This document shows, piece after piece, positions 1 to 10,044 of a stretch of DNA of 51,319 bases. Source of the stretch: Planctomycetota bacterium (lineage in GTDB: Bacteria > Planctomycetota > Planctomycetia > Planctomycetales > Planctomycetaceae); NCBI GenBank assembly GCA_018242525.1, contig JAFEBS010000027.1, positions 1-51,319 on the forward strand, written 5' to 3'. The translations under genes and the position numbers were made by a program. How positions within the stretch are numbered: the first letter of the stretch is position 1; each line of letters opens with the position of its first letter. The notes below the pieces were generated by a model. It ran no database searches. It saw only the letters and a program-made list of their open reading frames with translations, and was not told where the DNA came from.

Positions 1-207
1 TTTGTGAAGAACTAACCCGCCCTGCGTTCGAGCCCCCCGCAGAACGTTGCCACAATCAAGCTGTATCTCATTGTTAGTGCACGGCTTGCGAATCTTGAAT
101 CGGACGGGAATTCGATTCTGCTGGCCAGGGGTCGCGTTGACCAAATCGGCAGTTTCTGCCATATCTCGCGCTTTCAAGGACGAACCGGGGTTGCGCAGGG
201 ATCAACA
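1..207. other. Intergenic region upstream of the MscS-type gene
   Basis: I see no convincing gene in this leading stretch. A minus-strand open frame from 373 back to 74 overlaps the start of the channel gene and has no recognisable content. An AGGG at 197-200 serves as ribosome binding site for the ATG at 208. I could not place a good promoter. Confidence 0.5.
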
Positions 208-3200
208 ATGATGCGGCGGGTTTCAGTGTGGACGGGTGGGGTCGGGGCGGCAATGATCCTGGCGGTCGTCGCGTCGGCGGTTGCTCAGGTTTCACAACCT
301 GCGTCCGGCCCCACGCTGGACGACTTGAAGAAATACCTGAAACATGCCGAGTCCGAGACAGAACTCGAACCAACGCTGAAGCAGGAAGTTATCGAACGTT
401 ACCAGGCGGCGATCGAACGGCGTGAGATCGCCGGCGAAGCAGCCGATGCGACCAAATCCTTTCTGCAACGTATCAATTCCGCTCCAGAGGAACTGCGACT
501 CGTTCGCCAGAACCTGGCGTCCCCTCCACAGCCGCTTTCCGTTGCGGTATCGGCCCAGGACGATCTCGATTCGCTTCAGCAAAAACTGGAGACTCTGCAA
601 AAAATCATCGCAGATCCGGAGAAGGGGTTGGCCGCTCAGGAAGAAGTTGCTCGCAAAGAACTGGCGGCACGCAAGACCAGATTGGAAACGATTACCGCGA
701 ATCTGGCAGAAATCGAACAACGCCTGGCCATGATCCAGGCCGACATCGATGCGCCAACTCCCGACAAAGAGCCCCGCGAACTGACAATGGCACGACAAGT
801 GTTACTGACTGTCCGCCGGATGCGAGCCGTCGAGGAGCGAATGGCATTGACGGCAGAACAGAACTGGTGCCATTCTGAAAGTGTCACTGACCTGTTGAAG
901 GCACGGATTGAACTCGTGAGTCGTGATCACGCGCAGGCCAAACAGGCACGGCAGGCCCTGCAGGACGCTGTCGACACCCTGCGCGGGAACGCGGCTGACA
1001 AGGAAGTCCGAAAAGCAGAGCAGATCGTCGCCAAGGCATCGGATCACGTGAAGCCGGTGGCGGCCAAGAACCTGGAACTCGCCCGGGAAAGTCATGATCT
1101 GACCAGTGAACTGAGTGAGACAACTCAGCGCGCAACGGAGGCCGAGGCGAAACTGAAGACGCTGAAAAGCGAATTCGAACAGTCGCGGAAGATGGTCGAC
1201 GGCGTCGGTCTGACCGAATCGATCGGACTGTTGCTGCGACAACAGCGAGCCAGGTTGAGTGATACGCGCGGCCTGCATTCGCGACTGGCTCTGCGTGGTG
1301 AGTCCGTCCGCAAGACCCGCATGCGGCTCTTCCAGATTGAAACTGAGATTGCGGCATTACAGGATCTGGATGCAGCCGCCGCCAGTTCCGCAGCGGAATT
1401 GCAAAGTGACGATGGCATCACGGCAGCTTCCATCAACAACACGCGAAATCAGGGAATCACGGACGAGATCAAGCCTCTGTTACAACAGCGACTGGATCTG
1501 CTGGACCGGCTGAATCAAGACCACCAGTCCCAGTTTGAAAAACTGGTCCAGCTGGACAACCACGAGCGAAAACTACTCGATGCGACCGCACAATACGCCG
1601 CCTTTATCGATGAGCGAGTGCTGTGGATTCGGACGGGCACCCTGTTCGGCGGTTCCCAGGCCTCGCGCGGAATGGGCGGTACCGGGTGGCTGGTCGATCG
1701 CATGAACTGGATGAAGGTGGTTGATGCCATCCAGGTCAATTTCCACCGGGATCCCCTACCCTACGGTCTGGCCGGAGCGGCACTGTTGTGCTGGATCGGA
1801 CTGCGATTACCGTGCTACCGCAGGCTGAGAAGCGTCGGGCAGATTGCGGCCGACGATGCCTGCCACGCCTTCTCGCCCACTGGACAGGCCCTGTTTTTGA
1901 GCCTGTTACTCTCGGCATTCCTGCCCGGCGTCCTTTGGTTTGTTGGCTGGCGACTGGATCACTGCGCGTCGACGTCGCGATTTGTCCATGCCGTGGCCGT
2001 GGGGTTGTTACGGGCTGCGGTGTTTGCAGTTCCGCTGGAATTGCTCCGGTGGACCGTCGTTCGCGGTGGATTGGCAGAACTGCATTTTGGCTGGCGACCG
2101 GAAACCAGCCATCGCTTTCGACGCCACCTGTTCTGGTTCATCCCGGTCGGAGTTCTGCTGATTGGCATTGTGGGGATGGTGGAGACGACTGCGGACGAGC
2201 AACGAATGGATGCGTTGGGCCGCCTTGCCTATCTGACATTCGCCGGATTTCTAACGTTGTTTTGTTATTGCGCGTTGCCAAATCTGCGTGAGTTGACGGT
2301 TCCGTACAACTCTTCAACCGCCGACGACCGTCGTCGCGACGTGGCTGTCAACGACGACGCCTGGGTGAATCGCCTGGCCCGAGTCTGTGTTTTCCTGGCG
2401 GTGATCATGCCGATCGGACTGTTGGTCCTGTGCTGGACCGGCTACTTCTACACCGCGTTGCAATTGACCTGGCGGATGCAGTCGAGCGCCTGGCTGGCGA
2501 TGGGACTTGTGCTGTTGCGTGGCTCAATCGAACGGTGGATCACTCTGGAGCGACGACGGATGGCCGTCCTGCAGGCGGAAGAGATCCGCGTCATCGAAGG
2601 AGCAGGACAACACCCGCAGACAGACGGTCAATCTCCCTTCCTGTTCCCACGCTGGAACTGGCCGGATTTCCGCCTGAACCTGACCCAGATCGTGAACCAG
2701 GTCACCAACCTGCTAGACACGGGTCTGATGATGTTGATGTTTCTTGGACTCTGGTTCGTCTGGGCCGATGTGACTCCAGCACTGCACATTCTGGATCGAG
2801 TCACACTCTGGAATACGACCGTGGAGGAAATCGTTTCCATCAAAGGAGCGGATGACCAACCGGCGGTGCAGGTCGTGCAGCGTCCTCGCGCAATCACCGT
2901 GGCCAACCTGGGGTTGGCGATCCTGATCATTTCCATGGCGATGATAGCCGCACGTAACATCCCCGGTCTGGTCGAAGTCATCCTGCTGGAACACTTGTCG
3001 GTCGATGCGGGAATCCGATTTGCGGCCACGGGCCTGGTACGGTATGTGATCTTCGTTGCGGGCATCGTCCTGGCCTTCGGCCAGGTCGGGATCGGCTGGA
3101 ACAGCGTCCAATGGCTGGTTGCGGCGGCTTCTGTGGGGTTGGGCTTCGGCCTGCAGGAGATCTTCGCAAACTTTGTCTCGGGAATCATTCTGCTGTTTGA

Positions 3201-3690
3201 ACGGCCGATGCGCGTCGGCGACGTCATCACGATCGGTTCGACAACCGGTACGGTTTCGCGCATTCGGTTCCGGGCAACGACGATCGTGGATGGCGACCGC
3301 AAAGAGCTGATTGTCCCAAACAAGGCGTTTATCACTGGCAATCTGCTCAACTGGACACTCAGCGACAGTATCAATCGCGTCGCCGTCAAGGTTGGTGTTG
3401 CCTACGGCTCCGATCCCAACAAGGTTCGGGAACTGCTGTTGAAGATCGCCGGGGAACATTCCTCACTGCTCAAGGACCCCACTCCCACGGCCGTGCTGGA
3501 AGAGTTGGGGGACAGTTCCCTGGTCTTTACCCTGCGTGCCTTCCTTCCCAATCTGAAGGATCGTCAGCGAGCGACCCACGAATTGAATTCGATGATTCAC
3601 GACCGTTTCAAAGCCGCAGGAATCGAGATTCCATTCCCACAACACGAAGTCTCGGTCAACTTCAAGAACTCGATGCGAGCGGCAGCATAG
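208..3690 (+). CDS. Large mechanosensitive ion channel, MscS/MscK type
   Basis: Predicted inner-membrane tension-gated channel that releases solutes on osmotic downshock. The 1160-residue product starts with a signal-like hydrophobic stretch (about 10-27) and a long periplasmic coiled-coil region rich in Glu, Gln, Leu and Arg (about 35-500). Many membrane segments follow from about 520. The MscS core is near residues 965-1150: the pore helix and beta domain contain VGLGFGLQEIFANF, FERPMRVGD and VPNKAFITGNLLNW, all hallmarks of the family. The length and N-terminal extension fit the MscK/KefA subclass rather than the roughly 290-residue MscS. The first of two consecutive ATGs is chosen, with AGGG eight bases upstream. 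The next gene on the same strand starts 124 bases after the stop. The family call is secure; the gating stimulus is inferred. Confidence 0.93.
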   Translation: MMRRVSVWTGGVGAAMILAVVASAVAQVSQPASGPTLDDLKKYLKHAESETELEPTLKQEVIERYQAAIERREIAGEAADATKSFLQRINSAPEELRLVRQNLASPPQPLSVAVSAQDDLDSLQQKLETLQKIIADPEKGLAAQEEVARKELAARKTRLETITANLAEIEQRLAMIQADIDAPTPDKEPRELTMARQVLLTVRRMRAVEERMALTAEQNWCHSESVTDLLKARIELVSRDHAQAKQARQALQDAVDTLRGNAADKEVRKAEQIVAKASDHVKPVAAKNLELARESHDLTSELSETTQRATEAEAKLKTLKSEFEQSRKMVDGVGLTESIGLLLRQQRARLSDTRGLHSRLALRGESVRKTRMRLFQIETEIAALQDLDAAAASSAAELQSDDGITAASINNTRNQGITDEIKPLLQQRLDLLDRLNQDHQSQFEKLVQLDNHERKLLDATAQYAAFIDERVLWIRTGTLFGGSQASRGMGGTGWLVDRMNWMKVVDAIQVNFHRDPLPYGLAGAALLCWIGLRLPCYRRLRSVGQIAADDACHAFSPTGQALFLSLLLSAFLPGVLWFVGWRLDHCASTSRFVHAVAVGLLRAAVFAVPLELLRWTVVRGGLAELHFGWRPETSHRFRRHLFWFIPVGVLLIGIVGMVETTADEQRMDALGRLAYLTFAGFLTLFCYCALPNLRELTVPYNSSTADDRRRDVAVNDDAWVNRLARVCVFLAVIMPIGLLVLCWTGYFYTALQLTWRMQSSAWLAMGLVLLRGSIERWITLERRRMAVLQAEEIRVIEGAGQHPQTDGQSPFLFPRWNWPDFRLNLTQIVNQVTNLLDTGLMMLMFLGLWFVWADVTPALHILDRVTLWNTTVEEIVSIKGADDQPAVQVVQRPRAITVANLGLAILIISMAMIAARNIPGLVEVILLEHLSVDAGIRFAATGLVRYVIFVAGIVLAFGQVGIGWNSVQWLVAAASVGLGFGLQEIFANFVSGIILLFERPMRVGDVITIGSTTGTVSRIRFRATTIVDGDRKELIVPNKAFITGNLLNWTLSDSINRVAVKVGVAYGSDPNKVRELLLKIAGEHSSLLKDPTPTAVLEELGDSSLVFTLRAFLPNLKDRQRATHELNSMIHDRFKAAGIEIPFPQHEVSVNFKNSMRAAA

Positions 3691-3814
3691 GATTGGTGGC
3701 TTCGCCGGGATAGACTGCAAGCGTCCAGGCTGTCTTCAAGATGTGCGTGCAATGCCTGACTGGAGGGGTTTTGCCCACCACATCGACAGTCGTCTCGTCG
3801 TGTGGAGACTTGCC

Positions 3815-5785
3815 ATGGCGTGCTGTCGCTGTCTGAATCCATTTTTATTGGCTGCGCTGACTTTTGTGGTCGGCTGTCAACAATCCACACCCACGGCAGA
3901 TCCAGCCATTTCTGCGACGGTACCTGCGTCGGACCTGGCAATTCAATTGAAATCGCTGACGTCAGACGAACAACGGGGATTGCGGGAGATCCTGGCCGAT
4001 CCCGCTTCGCTGGACGTCAATGGCATCGATCCGCACCTCGCCGCTATCGCGCGCGACCTTTGTCGCCTGACACTGACCGACGCCGATAAACTGGGAACCC
4101 GGCTCGACACGTTGCAGGCCGGGGCTGTTTCTGCATTCGCTCTCGTACCGCTCGAGCGACAAAAGTGGGCCATGGATCAGGTTCGTCGAATCGACGAGCG
4201 AGTCGTTCAGAAGCTATCCCTGCAGTCCCGATCTGAGGCCTGGACCGCGAAACTCGTGTTAAGGCGCCGGGACTTGCCATGGTTGAACGATCATTCTGGC
4301 GGGCCAGTTGAGGAAGTCGTCGGTCTCAATCTGATCTGGGATCCGTACGACCTTGGCCCGGAGGACACCGACGTTTCGGACTCGGACCTGAAACTTGTCA
4401 CGGCGCTGCCTGGGCTGCGGCAACTGGATCTGCGTCATACAGCGATCACCGATGCCGGACTGCGGCACCTGACTGGACTGCAACAACTGAATACTTTGAA
4501 TCTGAGCGCGACGTCGATCACCGATGAGGGCCTTAAATCACTCGGTGAACTGTCAAACCTGGCTGAATTGTTGTTGGAGCGTACCAATCTCGCCGGCTCG
4601 GGACTTGCACATCTCGCCGGATGCACCCGGCTATCGAAACTGACGATTTCGCGGAATTCAGAACCCTCCATGGAACTCGGGGCTCTGAATGAACTGAAAT
4701 CATTGGAGGCATTGACAGTCAGTTCCAATGGAAACTTGGACCTGCACGATCTTCCCAATCTGCACACATTGTCGGCGGGGCAAAGCGCATCAAAGACGAA
4801 TCCAGCCACGCTTCGTTTGACGAAGATGCCCGCGTTGCAGACCGTGAGCATCACGCAATCTTTCGTTTCCACAGATCAACTCGTCATCCATGATCTCCCT
4901 CGAATCGTCAGACTTTCGATCTACACGGACGCTCCAACAGTTCCCTTTGAACAACTGAGTGAATTAACAAATGTTCGCGAGTTGACAATCGATGGACGCT
5001 GCCTGAGTTATTCCGAGGCGAAGATCCGACATCTGTCTAAGTTGCACAGGCTCACCAGGCTGCATCTTGGCGGTACCCTCGATCTCGATTGCCTGCAGCA
5101 CCTGCAAGAATTGACCGCCCTGAGACGGCTGGCTTTCGGCGGCCCCGTGAACGATTCCGAGTTGTCAGCATTGAGCAAAATGAAGTTGCTACAAGGCCTG
5201 ACGGTTTGGAACATGCATGGCACCGGCCAGGGCTTCGACGTGCTGAAGCGATTATCTCACCTCAAGGAATTGTCGATCTCGAATCTGGATCTGAACGCTT
5301 TGCACCTTGTGGAACTCCCATTGCTAAAGCAGTTGCATGCGGACAAGTGCCAGATTCGCGCCGTCGAATTCCGCGACCTGCCAAAGCTGAAGACAGTCAA
5401 CATCAACAGTCTGATAACGAAGTCGATCTCTGCCGTCAAACTGCCGAACCTGGCCTGGTTGTCGATCAGCCTGCAGGATGCGGATCAGATTGAAGCGGTG
5501 TCGCTTCAGGATCTTCCAGAACTGAGAACGCTGCAACTGACTCCGATCTCAAATGCGAGTATCGAGAGTATTCCATTTGTCGCGAACCTTGATGACCCGC
5601 TGCTGAAACACGTAGCGCAGTTCCCCAAGCTGGAAAGCCTGACATTCAGATATGCGAAGATTACGGAAGACGGAGTGCAATCACTGCGGAATTCACGCAG
5701 CCTGAGGACCGTGGATTTGACAGGATGTCCGTACATTTCATCGGATTCTCGGCAGCAACTTCGTGAGTTGCTGCTGAGGCGGTGA
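3815..5785 (+). CDS. Leucine-rich-repeat lipoprotein
   Basis: A 656-residue protein with a lipoprotein signal peptide: a hydrophobic stretch ends in FVVGC, giving a lipidated Cys at residue 21. After a roughly 180-residue N-terminal part come many leucine-rich repeats of the pattern LxxLxLxxTxITDxGLxxLxxL. They are clearest at about residues 190-290, more degenerate through the middle, and regular again at the C terminus. The domain probably binds proteins at the cell surface or in the periplasm; no catalytic motif is visible. The open frame extends upstream to 3743, but the ATG at 3815 has GGAG at 3804-3807 and gives a proper lipoprotein signal. The 3' end lies 20 bases from the stop of the convergent PSD1 gene, with no hairpin between them. 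LRR and lipoprotein calls are solid; the partner is unknown. Confidence 0.85.
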   Translation: MACCRCLNPFLLAALTFVVGCQQSTPTADPAISATVPASDLAIQLKSLTSDEQRGLREILADPASLDVNGIDPHLAAIARDLCRLTLTDADKLGTRLDTLQAGAVSAFALVPLERQKWAMDQVRRIDERVVQKLSLQSRSEAWTAKLVLRRRDLPWLNDHSGGPVEEVVGLNLIWDPYDLGPEDTDVSDSDLKLVTALPGLRQLDLRHTAITDAGLRHLTGLQQLNTLNLSATSITDEGLKSLGELSNLAELLLERTNLAGSGLAHLAGCTRLSKLTISRNSEPSMELGALNELKSLEALTVSSNGNLDLHDLPNLHTLSAGQSASKTNPATLRLTKMPALQTVSITQSFVSTDQLVIHDLPRIVRLSIYTDAPTVPFEQLSELTNVRELTIDGRCLSYSEAKIRHLSKLHRLTRLHLGGTLDLDCLQHLQELTALRRLAFGGPVNDSELSALSKMKLLQGLTVWNMHGTGQGFDVLKRLSHLKELSISNLDLNALHLVELPLLKQLHADKCQIRAVEFRDLPKLKTVNINSLITKSISAVKLPNLAWLSISLQDADQIEAVSLQDLPELRTLQLTPISNASIESIPFVANLDDPLLKHVAQFPKLESLTFRYAKITEDGVQSLRNSRSLRTVDLTGCPYISSDSRQQLRELLLRR

Positions 5786-5805
5786 ACACTTGCCTGAGGG
5801 AAGAC

Positions 5806-8256
5806 TCAGTGCTGGAACAGGAATTCCCTGGATGTCAGGACACTCCAGAACAAGTCCTCAATCACCTGCCTCTTCTCGGACGGGTCAGGCCCCTTCAGGA
5901 TCGGTGTCAGGTGGTCGATTTCCACCGGATTGGGATGGCGGGATAATGCGGCCAGATAGACGGTGTCGATGATCTCCGCGACCGGGGCATTCGACTCAAC
6001 GAAACGGGACACGCGGCCTTCCTTGGCTTCGATCTTTTCCTGGATTGTTTTGCCGTTCGTCAGGTGCAGGACCTGCGTCATGCTCGGTTCATCCGATCGT
6101 TCACAAGTACACGTTAATAAGCGTTCTGGCCGACCAAATGTGTCGAGGAAATAGGACCCGATGCTTGAATCTGGAAGTTGCATGGCTCGGGTGCCGGCAG
6201 GCTGGTCTTTAAAAGCTGTCGGAACCGATGTTACCTGGGAAATCGCGTCCAGCAGGACTTCAGCCTTCAATCGGCGCGGGTACGAATGGGCGTAGAACCG
6301 CTGATCTTCCGCGTTTTCCTTGAGAATTCGGTGCGTGCGCTGATACGTTTCGGAATGCAGGATTGTCCGCATCAGCCATTTCAGATCGTATTGATGCTGA
6401 ACCAGTTCCTGAGCCAGTCTGGAAAACAGCTTTTCGTTACTGGCGGGATTCGTCAGACGAATATCATCGACCCCTTCAACCAACCCTTTCCCCAAATAGT
6501 TTGCCCAGATTCGATTGACAATGGCCTTGGAGAAATAGGGGTTATCAGGTGAGGTCAGCCAGCGTGCCAGAAATTCCCGTCGGTCCCCCGGAGCCTCGAA
6601 CGAAATCGCATTTCCGTCCAGCGGTTTGGGTGGTTGGGCTCGGCCTGTCCGCGGTTGCAAGACTTCCCCCTGATCGTCGATGAAAATCGTCCGGTTTCCG
6701 TCTCCGTTCCGGAAATCCCCGCCCCAACCCTTGCCACGCACGCGAGCGAACAGGCTGACCATCCCATAGTAGTCGTCATTCGTCCATTTCTCGTTCGGAT
6801 GATCGTGGCAATGCGCACATTGAATCGACATCCCCAGGAAGGCCATGGATGTGGTTTCCACCATGTCTTGCGGATCCTGATGCAAGGCATAGAAGTTGGC
6901 GGCCCCGTTTTCGATGGTGCTTCCCTTCGCGAGGATCACTCCCCGCGCGAACTGATCCCAGGGAACATTCTCAGCGACACGCTCACGGATCCATTGATAA
7001 TACGCTTTTACTGCCGGCGGTCGCAGCCGATTTCCCGTCAGCAACAGCACGTCGGACCACTGATAGGCCCAATAGTCCACGAACTCAGGCCGCGACAGCA
7101 ATTGTTCAATCAGTTGGGACCGCTTTTCCGGGTCGGTATCGGCGAGAAACGAACGAGCCTCATCGACCGTCGGCAACAGGCCAATGGTGTCGAGGTAGAC
7201 TCGACGCAGGAATTCGCTGTCATCCGATTGGGGGGACGGAGGCAGATTGAGTGCTGCCAGCTTTTCCAGAACCAGATCGTCAATGAAATTCGCCCGCGGT
7301 GCGCGAGCATACGTTTCAGGCGGCACTTGCTGGATGTACGGTACAGTGACGGTTGCCGTCGTGTTTTGTGCCAGGTACCAAGCCACCACGGCCCCTTCCC
7401 CGCTGCCATGAACCTTGATCAACCCCTGGTCATCAACCGTGCAGACCGCATGGTTGGTCGCCGCGTATTTTGCCCAGCGGGTGACGTCCTCGACACGTCC
7501 ATCGGTAAAATGAGCCAGAACGACCATCTGCTGTTCTGTGCCAGCAACGAGCCGCGCCGCTTCGGGCAGGATCTCGAGTTTCGAGATCCTGGCGTCGCCG
7601 GACTGAGGGCCCACCTGACCTTGAGCAATCCATTCGGCGACGACCTGGTACTCGGGCGAATTCTCAGCAAAGCGAACTCCCCCCTTGTGGGGAATGGCCC
7701 CGGTTGGCTTCGTCAAAACCAGACTGCGGCCGGGATCGTCAGTGACAATCCGTCGACCGCGTGATTGTCGCGTAATCGCGAAAAAGTCCGCCTCGGGATC
7801 GTATCCACGCAGCGACAGCTTGAATCCATTCTTGCCCGCTGCGGCACCATGGCACGCACCGGAGTTGCAACCGGTTTTGGAGAGCACGGACTGCACGTGA
7901 TTACGGAAACTCCACTCATGAACCGCGTCGAACCTTTCCACGGTCACCGTTGTCTTGGCCGTTTGCCCGAGGGCGGTGGCAGTGATCACGGCGGTGCCAT
8001 TGCCACTGGGGACGACTTGCCCGTTCACGACCCTGGCGACGGCGTCATTGCTGGAAGAATACGTGACACCGTCGTTGACAGGTCCGGTCGCCAGCGTTCC
8101 GTCCGCCCGTTCGACGAGTAAAGTTTGTCGTGCTGCAGGGCCGGACAGTTTCACTGCATGCGGCAGCAACACTAATGTTTCGGCGGCGCTGGCAAGACGG
8201 GTTGCACAAAGGAGGATGGCTTGTAGCAGCAGAGTTGTTCGTCGGGGATGTTTCAT
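5806..8256 (-). CDS. PSD1 / DUF1549-DUF1553 domain secreted cytochrome-like protein
   Basis: An 816-residue exported protein of the family greatly expanded in planctomycetes and usually paired with a DUF1501 protein. In order: signal peptide (about 1-24, ending ASA), a bacterial Ig-like (BIG2-type) segment at about 30-106, a planctomycete-cytochrome-type segment with CNSGACH at 130-136, a second Ig-like stretch, DUF1549 (FIDDLVLEKL and YLDTIGLLPT), and DUF1553 near the C terminus (AIVNRIWANYLGKGLVEG, SETYQRTH). A CAHCH haem-binding motif lies inside DUF1549. The family has been proposed to act in extracellular redox or polysaccharide breakdown, but no reaction is established. The upstream in-frame ATG at 8361 is rejected because the signal peptide begins at MKHPRR (8256). 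The DUF1501 gene lies 123 bases upstream on the same strand and is probably co-transcribed. Confidence 0.92.
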   Translation of the reverse strand: MKHPRRTTLLLQAILLCATRLASAAETLVLLPHAVKLSGPAARQTLLVERADGTLATGPVNDGVTYSSSNDAVARVVNGQVVPSGNGTAVITATALGQTAKTTVTVERFDAVHEWSFRNHVQSVLSKTGCNSGACHGAAAGKNGFKLSLRGYDPEADFFAITRQSRGRRIVTDDPGRSLVLTKPTGAIPHKGGVRFAENSPEYQVVAEWIAQGQVGPQSGDARISKLEILPEAARLVAGTEQQMVVLAHFTDGRVEDVTRWAKYAATNHAVCTVDDQGLIKVHGSGEGAVVAWYLAQNTTATVTVPYIQQVPPETYARAPRANFIDDLVLEKLAALNLPPSPQSDDSEFLRRVYLDTIGLLPTVDEARSFLADTDPEKRSQLIEQLLSRPEFVDYWAYQWSDVLLLTGNRLRPPAVKAYYQWIRERVAENVPWDQFARGVILAKGSTIENGAANFYALHQDPQDMVETTSMAFLGMSIQCAHCHDHPNEKWTNDDYYGMVSLFARVRGKGWGGDFRNGDGNRTIFIDDQGEVLQPRTGRAQPPKPLDGNAISFEAPGDRREFLARWLTSPDNPYFSKAIVNRIWANYLGKGLVEGVDDIRLTNPASNEKLFSRLAQELVQHQYDLKWLMRTILHSETYQRTHRILKENAEDQRFYAHSYPRRLKAEVLLDAISQVTSVPTAFKDQPAGTRAMQLPDSSIGSYFLDTFGRPERLLTCTCERSDEPSMTQVLHLTNGKTIQEKIEAKEGRVSRFVESNAPVAEIIDTVYLAALSRHPNPVEIDHLTPILKGPDPSEKRQVIEDLFWSVLTSREFLFQH

Positions 8257-8379
8257 GGGTGGATCGCGGTGAAGCTCAATGAATGGGTTGGCGGATTCGA
8301 TTATCGTGCAGAAGCGAGGAGACCATCCCGACGCTGTGGCGGAGCGGCGATCAATTCCCAAGCGGGATCGAAAAACTGG

Positions 8380-9768
8380 CTAGTTGAACAGTTCCATGAT
8401 GGGCTTCATGCCCGAATCTGTCAGCGGGAACGGACGCCCGGCCGGACCCGGCAAGTGGTCTTCAACATTGAAACCCAGGCTGTGATAAATCGTGGCCACA
8501 ACTTCGGGTGGTGTGACAGGGCGCTCCGCAGGATATCCACCGATGGGATCACTGCGCCCCACCACTCGACCACCCTTGATCCCGCCGCCGGCGAAGTAGA
8601 CTGTCCAGCATTGTGGCCAGTGATCGCGTCCGCCAGCGGGATTGACGCGCGGCGTGCGGCCAAATTCCGACAGATTGCAGACCAGAGTGTTTTCCAGCAG
8701 GCCGCGTTGCACCAGATCTTCGATCAAGGCACTGTAAGCCTGATCGTACATTGGTGCCACAATGTTCTTCATCCCTTCGATCGACGTGAACGGTGCCGTC
8801 CCGTGGATGTCCCAGGTGACTTCATTGAAAACGGTCAGGAACGTATTCACGGTGACAAAGCGAACTCCCGCTTCCACCAGTCGACGGGCCAGCAGGCAGC
8901 ATTGGCCGAAACGATTCATTCCGTAACGTTCGCGAACCGCCTGGGGTTCCTTCGTCAGGTCAAATGCCTCGCGCGCCTGGGTGCTGGAGATGATCCGAAA
9001 TGCCGACTGGAAACTGTTATCCAGCAGTTGAGCGTTTTCACTTTGTTCGAAGCCCGTTACGGTCTGGTCGACGACATCCCGCAGCTTGCGACGCCGATCA
9101 AGCCTGGCTTCGCCGATTTGCTTCGGTGGCAACAGGTCGGGAACCACGAAATCGGGTTTCGACGGATCGGCATTCAAAGCGAATGGATCAAACGCCTTGC
9201 CCAGGAAGCCCCCGGCCTGACCATTCGGCAGGTTGCCACCGCCGGACCCCATCAGTTCCGGCAACACGACAAACGGCGGCAGGTCCGTCCTGCGACCCAT
9301 CAGATAGGCGGCCACGCTACCTGCATGCGGAGTATTCAGCCCCCCGGTGAAGAACCGACCTGTCTGCATCATCTGCCAGCCCGCGTCATGAACAGCCGGC
9401 GCACCGTGATTGCAACTGCGGACAAACGAAATGTGATTGGCCAGTTCTGCGTGTTTCGGAAAGATCTCGCTGATCTGAATCTCAGGAGATTTCGTGGCAA
9501 TCGGCTGGAACGGTCCGCGGATTTCCAGGGGGGCTTCCGGCTTGGGATCCCAGGTGTCGAGTTGGCTGGGTGCCCCCAGATTAAAAATCATGATGACCGA
9601 CCGGTCGTCCTTGCCGGGTTTCTTTCCGGCAACCGCGGCCTGCGCTTCCATGGCAGCCAGATCGGCCAGGGTCAGTCCGACCGCCCCGAGCGAGCCCGCC
9701 TGGAGAAAATCGCGGCGCGTGACTCCGTCGCACGTGTGAGCAGTTCCGCGTCTGGTCAAATTGAGCAT
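8380..9768 (-). CDS. DUF1501 domain-containing Tat-exported protein
   Basis: A 462-residue protein of the DUF1501 family, a sulfatase/alkaline-phosphatase-like superfamily common in planctomycetes. The N terminus carries a twin-arginine motif, TRRDFLQAG (Arg18-Arg19), followed by a hydrophobic stretch, so export in folded form is likely. Typical family segments are IMIFNLGAPSQLDTWDPKPE near the start and NLSEFGRTPRVNPAGGRDHW near the C terminus; the latter resembles the metal-binding region of the superfamily. The start at MLNLTRRG (9768) is preferred over the longer frame from 9819 because it places the Tat motif correctly and has an AGGGG upstream. It precedes the PSD1 gene on the same strand, the usual arrangement for this pair. 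The substrate is unknown. Confidence 0.92.
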   Translation of the reverse strand: MLNLTRRGTAHTCDGVTRRDFLQAGSLGAVGLTLADLAAMEAQAAVAGKKPGKDDRSVIMIFNLGAPSQLDTWDPKPEAPLEIRGPFQPIATKSPEIQISEIFPKHAELANHISFVRSCNHGAPAVHDAGWQMMQTGRFFTGGLNTPHAGSVAAYLMGRRTDLPPFVVLPELMGSGGGNLPNGQAGGFLGKAFDPFALNADPSKPDFVVPDLLPPKQIGEARLDRRRKLRDVVDQTVTGFEQSENAQLLDNSFQSAFRIISSTQAREAFDLTKEPQAVRERYGMNRFGQCCLLARRLVEAGVRFVTVNTFLTVFNEVTWDIHGTAPFTSIEGMKNIVAPMYDQAYSALIEDLVQRGLLENTLVCNLSEFGRTPRVNPAGGRDHWPQCWTVYFAGGGIKGGRVVGRSDPIGGYPAERPVTPPEVVATIYHSLGFNVEDHLPGPAGRPFPLTDSGMKPIMELFN

Positions 9769-10044
9769 GACAAGCCCCTGGGGTATGAATCGATGGATGC
9801 CGCGACGGCACTCCTCCACGGCACTTTGATTCTAACCCATCAAGAATCGTTGTCTCAACAGCGAAGGGGATTGTCACGTCTTTTCGTCGTCGACCGCGAA
9901 TTGACGAAAAGCTTTGTCGCGCCAATGCCGCGTGAACCACATGACACCGATCTTTCGTTCGTTCTCATGCATCTCTGCGGCTCTGTGAGAAACCACTCTT
10001 TCGATCGAATGCTTACGCTCTCCAGCCCGGCCTGCGCCAGACAG
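9769..10044. other. Intergenic region with first copy of a 60-bp repeat
   Basis: This gap between the unknown membrane protein gene and the DUF1501 gene, both on the minus strand, holds repeat copy 1 (9871-9930). Open frames crossing it on either strand have no recognisable content. A 600-codon plus-strand frame from 8248 to 10050 is antisense to the DUF1501 gene. Confidence 0.5.
9871..9930. repeat. Dispersed 60-bp hairpin repeat, copy 1
   Basis: This 60-base segment matches 10752-10811 at 54 of 60 positions without gaps, in the same orientation. It contains an inverted repeat, TTTTCGTC (9881-9888) and GACGAAAA (9903-9910), with a 14-base loop. Both copies lie about 105 bases upstream of a minus-strand start codon (9768 and 10641). 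It resembles a REP-like interspersed element; the function is unknown. Confidence 0.8.

Noticed and set aside
2628..3459. Two minus-strand open frames of about 250 codons
   Set aside because: They are antisense to the conserved MscS core.
6634..7764. 376-codon plus-strand open frame
   Set aside because: It lies wholly antisense to the PSD1 gene and shows no family features.
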